Under the pieces are notes generated by a model, which was not told the origin of the DNA, did not search any database, and worked only from the letters and a program-made list of their open reading frames with translations. This document shows, one piece after another, positions 17,296 through 26,685 of a stretch of DNA of 64,000 bases. Positions within the stretch are counted from its first letter, which is position 1. Each line of letters starts with the position of its first letter. The DNA is from Legionella sp. PATHC035 (GTDB lineage: Bacteria; Pseudomonadota; Gammaproteobacteria; Legionellales; Legionellaceae), in assembly GCF_026191115.1 (NCBI RefSeq), contig NZ_JAPHOT010000001.1, positions 1,989,501 through 2,053,500 on the forward strand. The letters run 5' to 3'. The position numbers and the translations under genes were made by a program.

Positions 17296-17734
17296 TTTTA
17301 GCATTTGATTATTTTTTGTATCTTTTATTTTTTTAATTTGAATTCGGCTTGCTGTTAATAACTTCATTAAATTTATTTTTTAAATTTTTTTTTATTATTA
17401 TGTCTTATATTTCTTGTTGATAACTTTTTTATTTTATTAAAAATCAATAAGTTAATTAATAGATAAGTTTGTTTGTAAGCTCTTTTTAAGCCTGTGATCT
17501 ATTTGTATGTATTTTTATGTTTTGCTTTATTCATTGCTTTATTAGCATCTTATTCCCGTTATTCGATCGTATTTATTCATAGGTAATTTGCGTCAATGTG
17601 CTTTGATTTTTAACATTTATTAAGAGAATGTTTGCGAATAACTTATCTTTTTTTGCACGATAAATAATTATTTATTGATGAAAATATACTTTGATGGCTT
17701 CCTTTATAGAGATTAAAAAGTAACAGGAAGCAAT
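17296..17734. other. Very AT-rich region with near-match DnaA boxes, possible part of the origin
   Basis: This stretch is dominated by A and T runs, as in a DNA-unwinding element. Three 9-mers differ by one base from TGTGNATAA: TGTTAATAA at 17353-17361, TGTTGATAA at 17415-17423 and TGCGAATAA at 17633-17641. In many gammaproteobacteria oriC lies between rpmH and dnaA. In AT-rich DNA such near matches also arise by chance, so the call is tentative. No coding frame is convincing. Confidence 0.4.
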
Positions 17735-19258
17735 TTATTTTGTCCAATATTTATCTGGGGCAATAATATGATGAGGATCTATCGCCTCTTTAATTTTTTT
17801 GATCAAAGACCAATAAGGGCTCTCTAAATTAACAAGGGAATTGATCACATGGAAAGGTACGCGATGGGGAACAAACCCTTGCTCTATCCCTCGTTCTAAA
17901 AGATCCCGATAAAAAGCATGCGCCTTGTCTTTGCCAGTAGGATCAGAAAGATTGAATGCGACACGCGCTAATCCTACTAACACATCGGATTTGTAGGGAA
18001 GGACGTGAAATCGGTTATCAGTAACTTGGTGCAGCTCCGCTGACTTATAGACGATCTCATGAAAAGAAAGTAAGTTTTCTGATGTAGCTGCGAAGAGGAC
18101 TATATACCATATAAAGCCAACACCATCTTCTGCTAATTCTAAATACCTGTCTTGAGGAATATCAATTTGCAGGAGTTGGTATTGTTCTTTTAAATTATGT
18201 TCATTGGGATATCCTTTAGAATAACTCAATGACATGTCCAATAAATCTACTAATGAGGCAATTCGACTAAAATGCTGCTGCATAAAAGGATGATGAAACA
18301 CTTTTTTTAAACGCAAAATGTTGTTATCACCAATGGAGTAACCTTTTAAGCCCGCGTTTCGTATGAGCTTTTTTAACATTTTCTTTCTGGCTTGGTGCAA
18401 CGAGGCGTCCATACTCGCTATGATGCACGAATAAGAATATCCACCCATTTGTTTCGAAGGGAGTAAAGCCTTGCTCCATCTCCCACTGAGTATATTGCTG
18501 TGGCCATTTAGGGCATTATACTGATGATAAATATCAATGGTCTTAGTCAAGGCTGTTTTATCAGGAGCACTGATGTAAAAGGTGGTGATGTATTTGGGTT
18601 GGTGATACAACGCTATAGTCATCGCGGTGACTATAGCCAAATCGCTTTGAATAAATAACCCTTCTAAGAGAGGACCAACACCAATTCTGATCGATGGGGT
18701 GAGTTGTTTTTTACAAAGCCCATTTATCCCATCGTTATAAAGGGAGCCATCAGGCAGTACGCATTCAATAGAACGAATGGTATGAATAGCCGACCCTAAA
18801 ACCCCCACACCTTTATCCAAGATATTACCTATAATGCTGGTATTCGGTCCGGCTCCGGTAATGGAGCTCATGAATCGAGCCTTTTTATTATCAAGAAAGA
18901 CACGTAAGTCGCCTTGAGTTACTCCGGGCTGAATGGTGATTATTCCTGTTTTTTCTTCAAAATGAATCACTTGCTTCATTTTGGATAAGTCTACAACCAC
19001 TGATTTGTTATGTTTTGGTATGGCACTCCCCAATCCCCAATTACGGCCTGTACTAATTGGATATAATGAGATTTGGAATTTATTGGCTAACAAAACCAGT
19101 TTTTGCACATCTTCCTTGCACTCGGGTTGGAATACGGCATCAATCTCCGCGTTAATACCTAAGGTGTTTTTTTTATAAAAGGCAAGATCTGGTTCTTTAA
19201 TGATAGTTCCCGTACCTTGAAGTTGTTCGAAAAAAGAATCGGGTATGTTCTGATCCAT
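17735..19258 (-). CDS. FAD-linked oxidase of the vanillyl-alcohol-oxidase type
   Basis: The 507-residue protein has an N-terminal PCMH-type FAD-binding domain, with YPISTGRNWGLGSA at 66-79 (the phosphate-binding loop), VVVDLSKM and TIQPGVTQGDL. A substrate-cap domain follows, and the C-terminus DPHHIIAPDKYW is typical of the family. p-Cresol methylhydroxylase and vanillyl-alcohol oxidase are the best-known members; they oxidise para-substituted phenols. The substrate here is unknown. It lacks a signal peptide, so it is probably cytoplasmic. It is the first of the accessory genes that lie between rpmH and dnaA. Confidence 0.85.
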   Translation of the reverse strand: MDQNIPDSFFEQLQGTGTIIKEPDLAFYKKNTLGINAEIDAVFQPECKEDVQKLVLLANKFQISLYPISTGRNWGLGSAIPKHNKSVVVDLSKMKQVIHFEEKTGIITIQPGVTQGDLRVFLDNKKARFMSSITGAGPNTSIIGNILDKGVGVLGSAIHTIRSIECVLPDGSLYNDGINGLCKKQLTPSIRIGVGPLLEGLFIQSDLAIVTAMTIALYHQPKYITTFYISAPDKTALTKTIDIYHQYNALNGHSNILSGRWSKALLPSKQMGGYSYSCIIASMDASLHQARKKMLKKLIRNAGLKGYSIGDNNILRLKKVFHHPFMQQHFSRIASLVDLLDMSLSYSKGYPNEHNLKEQYQLLQIDIPQDRYLELAEDGVGFIWYIVLFAATSENLLSFHEIVYKSAELHQVTDNRFHVLPYKSDVLVGLARVAFNLSDPTGKDKAHAFYRDLLERGIEQGFVPHRVPFHVINSLVNLESPYWSLIKKIKEAIDPHHIIAPDKYWTK

Positions 19259-19605
19259 ATTTTTTTCTTCCAGATAGCTGACTCACTCGCTAGGCCATGC
19301 AAGTCCAAACTATTATTTAGTATAGGACATAAAGAGTAATGAATTGGTAACGGTTAAAAATAATCATGCCTTGATTCCCTGTTGAATCGATTAAATCTTC
19401 TGGAAATTCTTTTGGCATGGTCTAAATTTAAACAATATGGCTTTTGTAATCAACTCAAGGTTTAGTGTTTAAAGAGATGTATTAGCAATGCGTTGTATGG
19501 GATTAACGGTGTAACTGAATAATAATTTAAAAATCTCCAAATCCTCATTTCAAGCATTAACTACAGAACAGATTAAGAGCGCAACATGCTTTTTTCTAAA
19601 AGAGA
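19259..19605. other. Intergenic region
   Basis: About 350 bp between two divergent genes. It is AT-rich. I see no good promoter pair, no RNA gene and no strong repeat. Confidence 0.4.
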
Positions 19606-20424
19606 ATGAGTTTTGGGGGCAACGTGAAGAATTTGTATGTAAAAACGATCAAACCCAGACATTTAACTGATTCACAAAAACAAGAATTGGTTGCATTGCA
19701 TCAACAGCAAATTCATCTCGACGCGCAAACTATTTTAGATTATCTGCTCCCTCGCGATTATCTACTGTTCTATTACCATAAAAAAAGCCATCATCTGGTT
19801 GCTACCATAGGGGTACAGATCATTAATTTTAAAAAAACATCGATTATTTATTTTGGCAATGTAGTAGTCGATCCAACCTGTGCACATGAAGGGTGTATTT
19901 CTCATGCTTCATCCAAATATATTTTTCGTTTATTTTTAAAATATCCATTCAAACGCAAATACTGCTCCGGTTTGGCCTCAAGCTCGGGTTCTTTAGTCTA
20001 TTCTTTAAAGCATAAACCCTCATGGCCTAATCCTGATGAAGAAACGCCTGAGGACATCACTCAACTGATGATCAAAGCCCTACATAAAATAGGAGTAGAC
20101 AGTTACCGAGTGGAACAGGGAAATCTAATTGCTACCAATTTAGCAAATAAAATTAAAAAAGAGTTCCATGTAAAGCAAAAACCTCCTACTGCAGCAGAGT
20201 CTTTTTTTAAACGAATAAACCCAGGGGCAGAACGTGGGGAGCAGGTATTTTTTCTAAATCCTTTTACGTTAACAAATGCCCTCGATTTAGCCATTCATGC
20301 GTTGCATGGGCATTTAATTAAAAGCCCCAAGTTTTATCGCCGTATAAAGAAATATAAACAGGAAAAACCATTTTTTTGTCTGATTATCCTGGGGATATGC
20401 ATTGTTAAAAATAAAATTTGGTGA
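19606..20424 (+). CDS. Unknown protein, possibly acetyltransferase-like
   Basis: I do not recognise a family with confidence. The product has up to 272 residues. The first half has a strand-helix pattern and a stretch YFGNVVVDPTCAHEG that recalls the central strand and loop of GNAT acetyltransferases, but no clear acetyl-CoA loop is visible. The C-terminus is hydrophobic (CLIILGICIV) and could be a membrane anchor. The ATG at 19606 has no strong ribosome-binding site, whereas GTG 19624 has GGGGG a few bases upstream and may be the true start. It stands alone between divergent and downstream genes. Confidence 0.65.
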   Translation: MSFGGNVKNLYVKTIKPRHLTDSQKQELVALHQQQIHLDAQTILDYLLPRDYLLFYYHKKSHHLVATIGVQIINFKKTSIIYFGNVVVDPTCAHEGCISHASSKYIFRLFLKYPFKRKYCSGLASSSGSLVYSLKHKPSWPNPDEETPEDITQLMIKALHKIGVDSYRVEQGNLIATNLANKIKKEFHVKQKPPTAAESFFKRINPGAERGEQVFFLNPFTLTNALDLAIHALHGHLIKSPKFYRRIKKYKQEKPFFCLIILGICIVKNKIW

Positions 20425-20575
20425 CGCAGCGGTGATCTTGAGCACCGCAAAACCAGCGTGCTCCCACAAGCCATCAAATTCTAAGTTTGCCCTAGAGTTG
20501 TTTAAGATAAAGGTCAAGGGTAAGATGAACACCAAGTTTTAGATTTGAACGATAACTCCAAGAAAAGAAGGAGAT

Positions 20576-21253
20576 ATGGACTCTCTTTACAAACAACTGC
20601 TTCGATCTTCAATTTTAGGGACGCTGGTGATGCTCGCGCTTCTTTTTATTCCTGCAGGTACCCTGAACTATTGGCAAGGTTGGGTTTATATGGCGGTATT
20701 CATCATTGCGTCTGCCGCATACAGCGTATATCTGGCAAAACATGATCCCGCGCTTCTCAAGCGCCGTACCGAAGCGGGCATAGCCTATGAGAAGGAACCG
20801 GCTCAAAAAATCATTATGTCGTTACTTTTTGTGACCTCTACCGTGCTTATTGTTTTGCCGCCACTCGATGTGCGCTTCGGTTGGTCGCTGGTACCCAGGT
20901 ACGTCTCGATCATCGGGAACGTGCTGGTTGCTTTCTCATTCTACATTTTTTATCTTGTCTCGAAAGTGAATACTTATGCTGCTGCCAACATTCGTGTTGA
21001 AGAGGGGCAAAAAGTGATAACCACTGGTCTATACGGGGTCGTCCGTCACCCAATGTATCTTGGTGCCATCTTTCTTTTCATCGGCACGCCGCTTGCGCTT
21101 GGTTCTTGGTGGACGCTGCTTTGGGTCCCCGTCCTTTTGTCCATTCTCGTTGCTCGTATCCTAAATGAAGAAAAAATACTTGCACGGGATTTGCCAGGAT
21201 ATACGGAGTATCAGAAAAAAGTGACCACACGGCTTGTACCGTTTATTTGGTAA
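20576..21253 (+). CDS. Isoprenylcysteine carboxyl methyltransferase family membrane protein
   Basis: The 225-residue protein has about five membrane helices and the family signature GLYGVVRHPMYLGAIFLF, with NEEKILARDLPGYTEYQKKV near the end. These match the ICMT/phospholipid methyltransferase family, which uses S-adenosylmethionine in the membrane; bacterial members have mostly unknown substrates. AAGGAG lies 6 bases before the ATG. Base composition is notable: I count 61 G+C in the 120 bases 20701-20820, about half, clearly higher than its AT-rich neighbours. Recent acquisition is a reasonable inference. Confidence 0.88.
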   Translation: MDSLYKQLLRSSILGTLVMLALLFIPAGTLNYWQGWVYMAVFIIASAAYSVYLAKHDPALLKRRTEAGIAYEKEPAQKIIMSLLFVTSTVLIVLPPLDVRFGWSLVPRYVSIIGNVLVAFSFYIFYLVSKVNTYAAANIRVEEGQKVITTGLYGVVRHPMYLGAIFLFIGTPLALGSWWTLLWVPVLLSILVARILNEEKILARDLPGYTEYQKKVTTRLVPFIW

Positions 21254-21383
21254 CTAAAACAATCCGGTATTCTCGAACTTGTTGTTGCCGTTGCCCCGAT
21301 TATCGATTCGATTAGGTATCCATAACGGAGTGTAAAATTAAATAAAAATTAGCTCTGATGAGCTAATCAGACTCTTTTAAGCT

Positions 21384-22400
21384 CTAATCTGTCGCTCTGG
21401 AATTAAAAGTTAAAATATAGCGAGAACGATGTTCTGGATGATAACTAACACTTTTTAATTCTTTTAAATAATTATTATTGGTGAAATTGGCAATGGTTTT
21501 ACACCAAAACCTCAAAGCAAGAGCATTTTCAGGAATGACGCTTACCTCCCATTGCCCAGGATGAGTTTTCCAAAGTTCCTCGGCGATTTGAGCAGCGACA
21601 CCTTTACCTTGAAATTTTGCCAAAATAAAGAACTCCCCCATGTTCCATTGAGTAGTTGATGAAATGCCGATTTGATTCAGTAGGACAAAACCAGCAAGTT
21701 CTTTTTCTACGAGGACAAGAAAAGCTTTCCGACTGGGGTCCTCAAAATAAATTTTAAAATCGAAACTTTCATAAAGACCGTCCTGTGGACAAGCCCAATC
21801 ATCGGAGATAAATCCACAATATCGTGACATATCGTAAACATAAAAACGGGCCATATTTTGAATGGTTGGATAATCCTTGATGGAGGCAGGTAGCAGAAAT
21901 GGATGCAAGGGCTCGAGTTTATTTTCTTGCATTGTCTTATCCAAAATTAAGGACATATAAACCATATTCCATTGATATCCAGCAGGCTTTAAATTAAAAA
22001 GTGGTTGGAATCCCTGACGCTCATAGAATCTGTAGGTATTTAGATAATTTGCATCACGTTGATCTGGAGATAAGGTTTCAACAGTGATTGTAAGTGCTGA
22101 TTGAGCTACTGCATATCGAATTGCTTCCCGCATTAATGCATATCCAAGACCCTGTCCATGGTATTGACGAAAAATTCCCATCCAAAAAATAGAACCATTT
22201 CTTGGATATGGAAATTCTAAACTAAGTAGTCCTACATACCGCTTATTTACTTTTACTGCAAAGTTAATGTGCTTTTTTACTCCATTTACATAGTATTCAT
22301 TGCATTCAGGCAGACCAAACCATTCAGGTAAATCGATAGTAATTTCCCTACATAACTGTTCCGCAACATGTGGTTGTACTTGATCTATTTGATAGTTCAT
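21384..22400 (-). CDS. Double GNAT acetyltransferase
   Basis: The 338 residues appear to hold two GNAT folds in tandem. The first (about 1-155) has the acetyl-CoA loop YHGQGLGYALM near 80-90 and a FYERQGFQ motif. The second (about 165-330) has FQGKGVAAQIAEELW and a typical ending ALRFWCKTI. Each loop matches the Q/RxxGxG/A signature, so both could bind acetyl-CoA, though the second is looser. Small-molecule or protein acetylation cannot be told apart from sequence. The gene is only 34 bp from the deacetylase gene on the same strand, so they may be co-transcribed. Confidence 0.85.
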   Translation of the reverse strand: MNYQIDQVQPHVAEQLCREITIDLPEWFGLPECNEYYVNGVKKHINFAVKVNKRYVGLLSLEFPYPRNGSIFWMGIFRQYHGQGLGYALMREAIRYAVAQSALTITVETLSPDQRDANYLNTYRFYERQGFQPLFNLKPAGYQWNMVYMSLILDKTMQENKLEPLHPFLLPASIKDYPTIQNMARFYVYDMSRYCGFISDDWACPQDGLYESFDFKIYFEDPSRKAFLVLVEKELAGFVLLNQIGISSTTQWNMGEFFILAKFQGKGVAAQIAEELWKTHPGQWEVSVIPENALALRFWCKTIANFTNNNYLKELKSVSYHPEHRSRYILTFNSRATD

Positions 22401-22434
22401 TCTTTATAACCTATGATCCTACTTTAATAAGCTG

Positions 22435-23379
22435 TTAGACACTGGAGTTAATGGGCACGAATTCTAATTGTTTTAGTTTGGGGGTTAATTCGGTAATTCC
22501 TTGATGTTCATTACCATTACCATGCACAAGTATTATAGCTCCTGGAGTAATAGGCTGGTTTTTTGCTATCCAAGCATCAGCGCCTAATGGGATTAAGCCA
22601 AATTTCTTCATCTTCATAATTAATTTTTTATTGGCAATAAGACCAGGGAATCTAAAGAAAATGGAAGGCACCTGATTTTCTTCTAAAAGATATTTTTCCG
22701 TTAATAGAATTTCACTCTCTTCATTAATCATCTCGGATAAAAGAAAGTTATTGGTGTAGGGCAAATCATCGTAATAAGGATGACTAAAGGAGTGATTGAC
22801 CCAAGTAATTATCAATTGTTTTTTTGCTTGTAGATCCAATAGGTATTGAAACTCGTTTTGATGCATTAATAACCACAATCCAGACATCGATACCGCCACA
22901 GGAATGGGTTTTTTATGAGATAAACTCGCTAATTGATCAAAAAACTCTTTTTCAAAGGGTACAGAAGATTGACACATATCTACAGTTAATATGTTGCCTG
23001 AAACAGCACTTCTAGCATGGGTTAAACCATAATTTTCCATGACATACGGTTTCGAGGTGTATTTTTGTAGTAATTGATAATAATTGGTACTTGCAATCTG
23101 CCACTGGGCATAATCACCAAGGCGGTTCGTATTTTTCCCATCAGTCAGGGAAATTTCGGTGATTGGTACCACACGGGTATCTAAGTTATTGGTATTAACG
23201 ATTAAAAATGAAGGAATGTTATTTCGTTTGAACGTACGAAGAGCAATCGATAGAGTCCCATCTTTCGTATAAACCGGTATATAGGTTCGTTGATAATCAG
23301 TAATCGTGATGTTTTCAGAGTATACAATTGTTGAACTACAAATTAACGCGATATAAAAGCTAATTTTTAAAAATTTCAT
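22435..23379 (-). CDS. Secreted polysaccharide-deacetylase (NodB-like) family protein
   Basis: The 314-residue product starts with a signal peptide (to about residue 21, VYS-EN). NodB-type motifs are visible: VDMCQS replaces the usual TFDD motif, NHSFSHPY supplies the two metal-binding histidines, FFRFPG is the RxPxG motif, and ILVHGN is the last histidine motif. Members remove N-acetyl or related groups from cell-wall or surface sugars. One aspartate of motif 1 looks altered, so activity is not certain. It lies directly upstream of the double GNAT gene. Confidence 0.82.
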   Translation of the reverse strand: MKFLKISFYIALICSSTIVYSENITITDYQRTYIPVYTKDGTLSIALRTFKRNNIPSFLIVNTNNLDTRVVPITEISLTDGKNTNRLGDYAQWQIASTNYYQLLQKYTSKPYVMENYGLTHARSAVSGNILTVDMCQSSVPFEKEFFDQLASLSHKKPIPVAVSMSGLWLLMHQNEFQYLLDLQAKKQLIITWVNHSFSHPYYDDLPYTNNFLLSEMINEESEILLTEKYLLEENQVPSIFFRFPGLIANKKLIMKMKKFGLIPLGADAWIAKNQPITPGAIILVHGNGNEHQGITELTPKLKQLEFVPINSSV

Positions 23380-23589
23380 TAATAATCAATAATAATTCCA
23401 AGTTTTAACTATTTTAAGTTGTTGTGTAATGAAACACAAATTTTACTTTTCTTAGGTTTAAATACTGATTTTTCTATGGAATTAACCTTACAAAACCCAT
23501 TTATATTTTAATGCGGCAAGGGATACCCTTAGTTCATTATCATTGGAAATGTACTAGTATTGAACTAAGGGAATAATCAATTGCTCTAA

Positions 23590-25338
23590 GTGCTTACCAT
23601 GTTTACCCAATTATCTAATTATTTTATTCCAGAAAAGATTAAAGCACGTCGTGAAGATTATTTTCGCGCCAAAAATATTCTTGGTGGCGTCATGATTGCC
23701 GCTGTCTCTGCGCCTCTTTTTGCATTTTTTTATTATTTTTTTGGCGCAGAGGCCGCTGCTTTGGTGATTTTACTCGAAGGGGTTTGCATTGTAGGTGCCG
23801 CATTTATATTAAAGAATTCAGGGTCGGTATTTTGGACCCGTGAGCTCATTGTCGGTAGTTTGGCGCTCACTTTATTTTGGTTGGGATATACTACTGGGGG
23901 AATATCTGCACCGGCAACCTTTTGGCTCGCTTTACCGCCCATAACGGCATTCTTTTTTGGTGGTATTAAATCAGGGATCTTTTCGGCTTGTGTATGCAGC
24001 ATCGCGGTAATCCTGATCTATGTTTTAGAATTCTTTGCTTCCTCAACTCCTTCATTACCGATTGCGCACTCGGCACTTTTGGACATCATTTCCATTTTGG
24101 GTTTGTTGTTTATTATTTTATGTTTGGCTTATTTTTATGACAAAAGAGCTTTAGAGTTTATAAAGAGCTTAGAGGATGCATTAAATAAAGAAAAAGTAAT
24201 TATAAAAAAATTGGAAATGCGGACTCGATCTTGGCAAGATCAGAAAGCTGTGACTGAAATCGAGCGATCATCTAAAAATTTATTACACAATGTTTTAGAA
24301 AGTTCGCACGAATATTCGATCATAGCCACCAACTTGACCGGTGATATTTTAATTTGGAACAAGGGTGCGTTTTATAATTATGGATATACAGCAGAAGAAG
24401 TTGTAGGTAAAGCAAATATTGAAATACTCCATACACCTGAATATATTAAATCAGGGCAATATCAACGTTTTTTAGAAAAAGTTAACACAGAAAGTGAGGC
24501 TGAAGAGTTTATCGAACGCGTTCGAAAAGACGGTTCTCATTTTATGGCCTCGGTTGTAATGACGATGCGCAAGGATGATGAAGGCAAACCAATTGGTTAT
24601 CTCAACATATCACACAATATTACCCAGCAGAAACGCTTAGAAGAGCAATTGATTAAAATTAATAATGAATTAGAGCAATTCGCCTACATTGTGTCACATG
24701 ATTTAAAAGCACCTCTGCGAGCGATAGAAATGCTTTCTACTTGGATTGAGGAAGATAGCGGAAATAAATTAGATGAGCAAGGTAGGAAGAATTTTACTTT
24801 ATTACGCAGTCGTGTGAAACGCATGTCCAATTTAATATCAGGCGTTTTGGGGTATTCACGTGTTGAATACACAGAAAAGAAAATACAAACAGTCAATACG
24901 AAGAATCTTATAAAAGGGATAATTGAAACCCTAGATCCCGCTAAGAGTTTTACGATTCACTATGCGGAACATCTTCCAACAGTCCATGCTGATGAAATTC
25001 AATTAAGTCAAATTTTTTCTAATTTAATTGATAACAGCATGAAACATCATCATAAAAAAAATGGTAACATTGAAATTGATGCGAAAGAAATTGATGATTT
25101 TTATGAATTTTCTATTAAGGATGATGGCCCTGGCATTGAATCGAAATACCATGAAAAAATTTTTACCATATTTCAAACTTTAAAAGGGCGTGATGAATTT
25201 GAAAGTACAGGCGTGGGTTTAACCATTGTAAAAAAGATCATTGAATTGAATGGTGGAAAAATTAGGGTGTATTCAGAATTAGGCAAGGGCACCACTTTTT
25301 ACTTTACTTGGCCAAAGAAAGTCCAAAAATCAGAGTAA
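23590..25338 (+). CDS. Membrane PAS-domain sensor histidine kinase
   Basis: The 582-residue product has about five or six membrane helices (30-185), a short coiled coil (190-230), one PAS domain (about 238-350), a HisKA dimerisation domain with IVSHDLKAPLRAIEML and phosphoacceptor H370, and an HATPase domain with N-box NLIDNSMKHH, DDGPGI and GVGLTIVKKI. The first codon is GTG 23590; ATG 23599 three codons later is equally likely and would make the histidine H367. No response-regulator gene is next to it, so it is an orphan kinase. The signal sensed is unknown; the N-terminal membrane domain resembles MASE-type sensors in general layout only. Confidence 0.93.
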   Translation: MLTMFTQLSNYFIPEKIKARREDYFRAKNILGGVMIAAVSAPLFAFFYYFFGAEAAALVILLEGVCIVGAAFILKNSGSVFWTRELIVGSLALTLFWLGYTTGGISAPATFWLALPPITAFFFGGIKSGIFSACVCSIAVILIYVLEFFASSTPSLPIAHSALLDIISILGLLFIILCLAYFYDKRALEFIKSLEDALNKEKVIIKKLEMRTRSWQDQKAVTEIERSSKNLLHNVLESSHEYSIIATNLTGDILIWNKGAFYNYGYTAEEVVGKANIEILHTPEYIKSGQYQRFLEKVNTESEAEEFIERVRKDGSHFMASVVMTMRKDDEGKPIGYLNISHNITQQKRLEEQLIKINNELEQFAYIVSHDLKAPLRAIEMLSTWIEEDSGNKLDEQGRKNFTLLRSRVKRMSNLISGVLGYSRVEYTEKKIQTVNTKNLIKGIIETLDPAKSFTIHYAEHLPTVHADEIQLSQIFSNLIDNSMKHHHKKNGNIEIDAKEIDDFYEFSIKDDGPGIESKYHEKIFTIFQTLKGRDEFESTGVGLTIVKKIIELNGGKIRVYSELGKGTTFYFTWPKKVQKSE

Positions 25339-25514
25339 ATCCCTGGCATGAAATTTTATTATTATGCCTTCATTGGGTGTTCGCAGCGTTCAGGAACAAG
25401 AAGAAAATTTAAAGAGTGAACCTGGTTGCTTGCTCCAGTAATATGGTTGTTATTCGATATAATTTCATCTATTCTGGTACGTTTCATCTATAAAAACAGA
25501 CTAAAAATAAGCCA

Positions 25515-26531
25515 ATGACACTATCAACCAAAGCGATTCTGGGCGCCCTAGGAAAACCTACTGCCTCAACAAAAGAATTTCCCATTGATCCCAATGAGCT
25601 TACAACGGAATATGCGCTTGCAGAAGCGATTGATGCACACCATGTATCCTTGCAAGATACGGATATGGTGGTGATTCTTTCCGGGCGAAGTGGATTTTTT
25701 GGTAGCTATTTAGAAGTAGCAGCTGATAAGTTTGCTTTATGTGAAAACGAATACGATAAAACCGACACAGTACGTCGAATGGAATATGGAATTAACATCG
25801 CAAAACGATGTACCCAAAACAATCTTAAAAACGGTATCGCTAAGCCTGTTTATATTTATTTCAATGGTGTTCAGCGACAAAATGAGGAGTTGAGAACCCT
25901 ATTGAAAGCAAAAGGAGAGTTCAATGGGTATCCTGCCGCGTTATTTATTATTGATGCGATTCCGTTTGACAATACTCTTGGGCAAGTTCTTGGGTTGAGT
26001 CGATTTCTTGATACGCACTGGAGCCATTTTTGTAAAACCCACAATTTATCTCGTCCGCCAAATCTAGTGATTTGTACCAGCAGCTATCATGTTCCTCGAG
26101 TCACGCTTGCGCATGGCGCAAACTCCCCTCTACTCACTGCTACTTTTTGGCACAACCAACCGGAGTTAGTAAAAAAACTATCTCACACGATGCGAAACTA
26201 TATTTTAAATCCTGGTGAAATTCTTAAAAAATCGAGTTTAGTGGTATTGGGCTGCGACCGACAAATTACGGCCAACCCATGCTGGGAAAAAGATTTAAAA
26301 GGGGATATGGAAGCCCGGGTTCGCTATTCCTTTTTGCAAAAAGTTCCTTCCATTGCCCCCATGCGTGCTGATAATGATGTGACGGTTAAGCGCGCCCTGG
26401 TTTTAAAAAGTTTTTATAATCTGTTCAAAGAGAGGGTATCTCTTGAAACGATGAGCGATCAGAATCCCAACAAGGAACAAGTAAGTCGGGATAAGCACGA
26501 TTCCAGCAGTATTTCGCTCACAAAACAGTAG
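25515..26531 (+). CDS. Unknown protein, possibly DUF218/YdcF-like
   Basis: The 338 residues include DMVVILSGRSGFF near 50-62 and NLVICTSSYHVPRVTLAHG near 182-200. The second stretch resembles the TSxYHxxRA signature of DUF218 (YdcF/SanA) proteins, which bind nucleotides or act on envelope precursors. There is no N-terminal membrane anchor. The last 30 residues are serine-rich, charged and probably disordered. A perfect -10 TATAAT sits at 25458-25463, about 50 bp upstream, but the -35 is poor. The family call is tentative. Confidence 0.6.
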   Translation: MTLSTKAILGALGKPTASTKEFPIDPNELTTEYALAEAIDAHHVSLQDTDMVVILSGRSGFFGSYLEVAADKFALCENEYDKTDTVRRMEYGINIAKRCTQNNLKNGIAKPVYIYFNGVQRQNEELRTLLKAKGEFNGYPAALFIIDAIPFDNTLGQVLGLSRFLDTHWSHFCKTHNLSRPPNLVICTSSYHVPRVTLAHGANSPLLTATFWHNQPELVKKLSHTMRNYILNPGEILKKSSLVVLGCDRQITANPCWEKDLKGDMEARVRYSFLQKVPSIAPMRADNDVTVKRALVLKSFYNLFKERVSLETMSDQNPNKEQVSRDKHDSSSISLTKQ

Positions 26532-26685
26532 GATTTGCCAATAGATTGAAGAGCATCAAAAGCTACCTGTTTATTATTGCTTCGGTAAAGAGTTGGGGAC
26601 TTGATAATGTTCTTTAGAAAAGATGGTATGAATCATTTGCGCTGTTTGGGGTAACCTCATGATTCTCAGTGATTAGGATTTCTTC

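Noticed and set aside
24850..24870. CACGTG-centred palindrome inside the histidine kinase gene
   Set aside because: The arms (TATTCACGTGTTGAATA) do not match parS beyond the central six bases.
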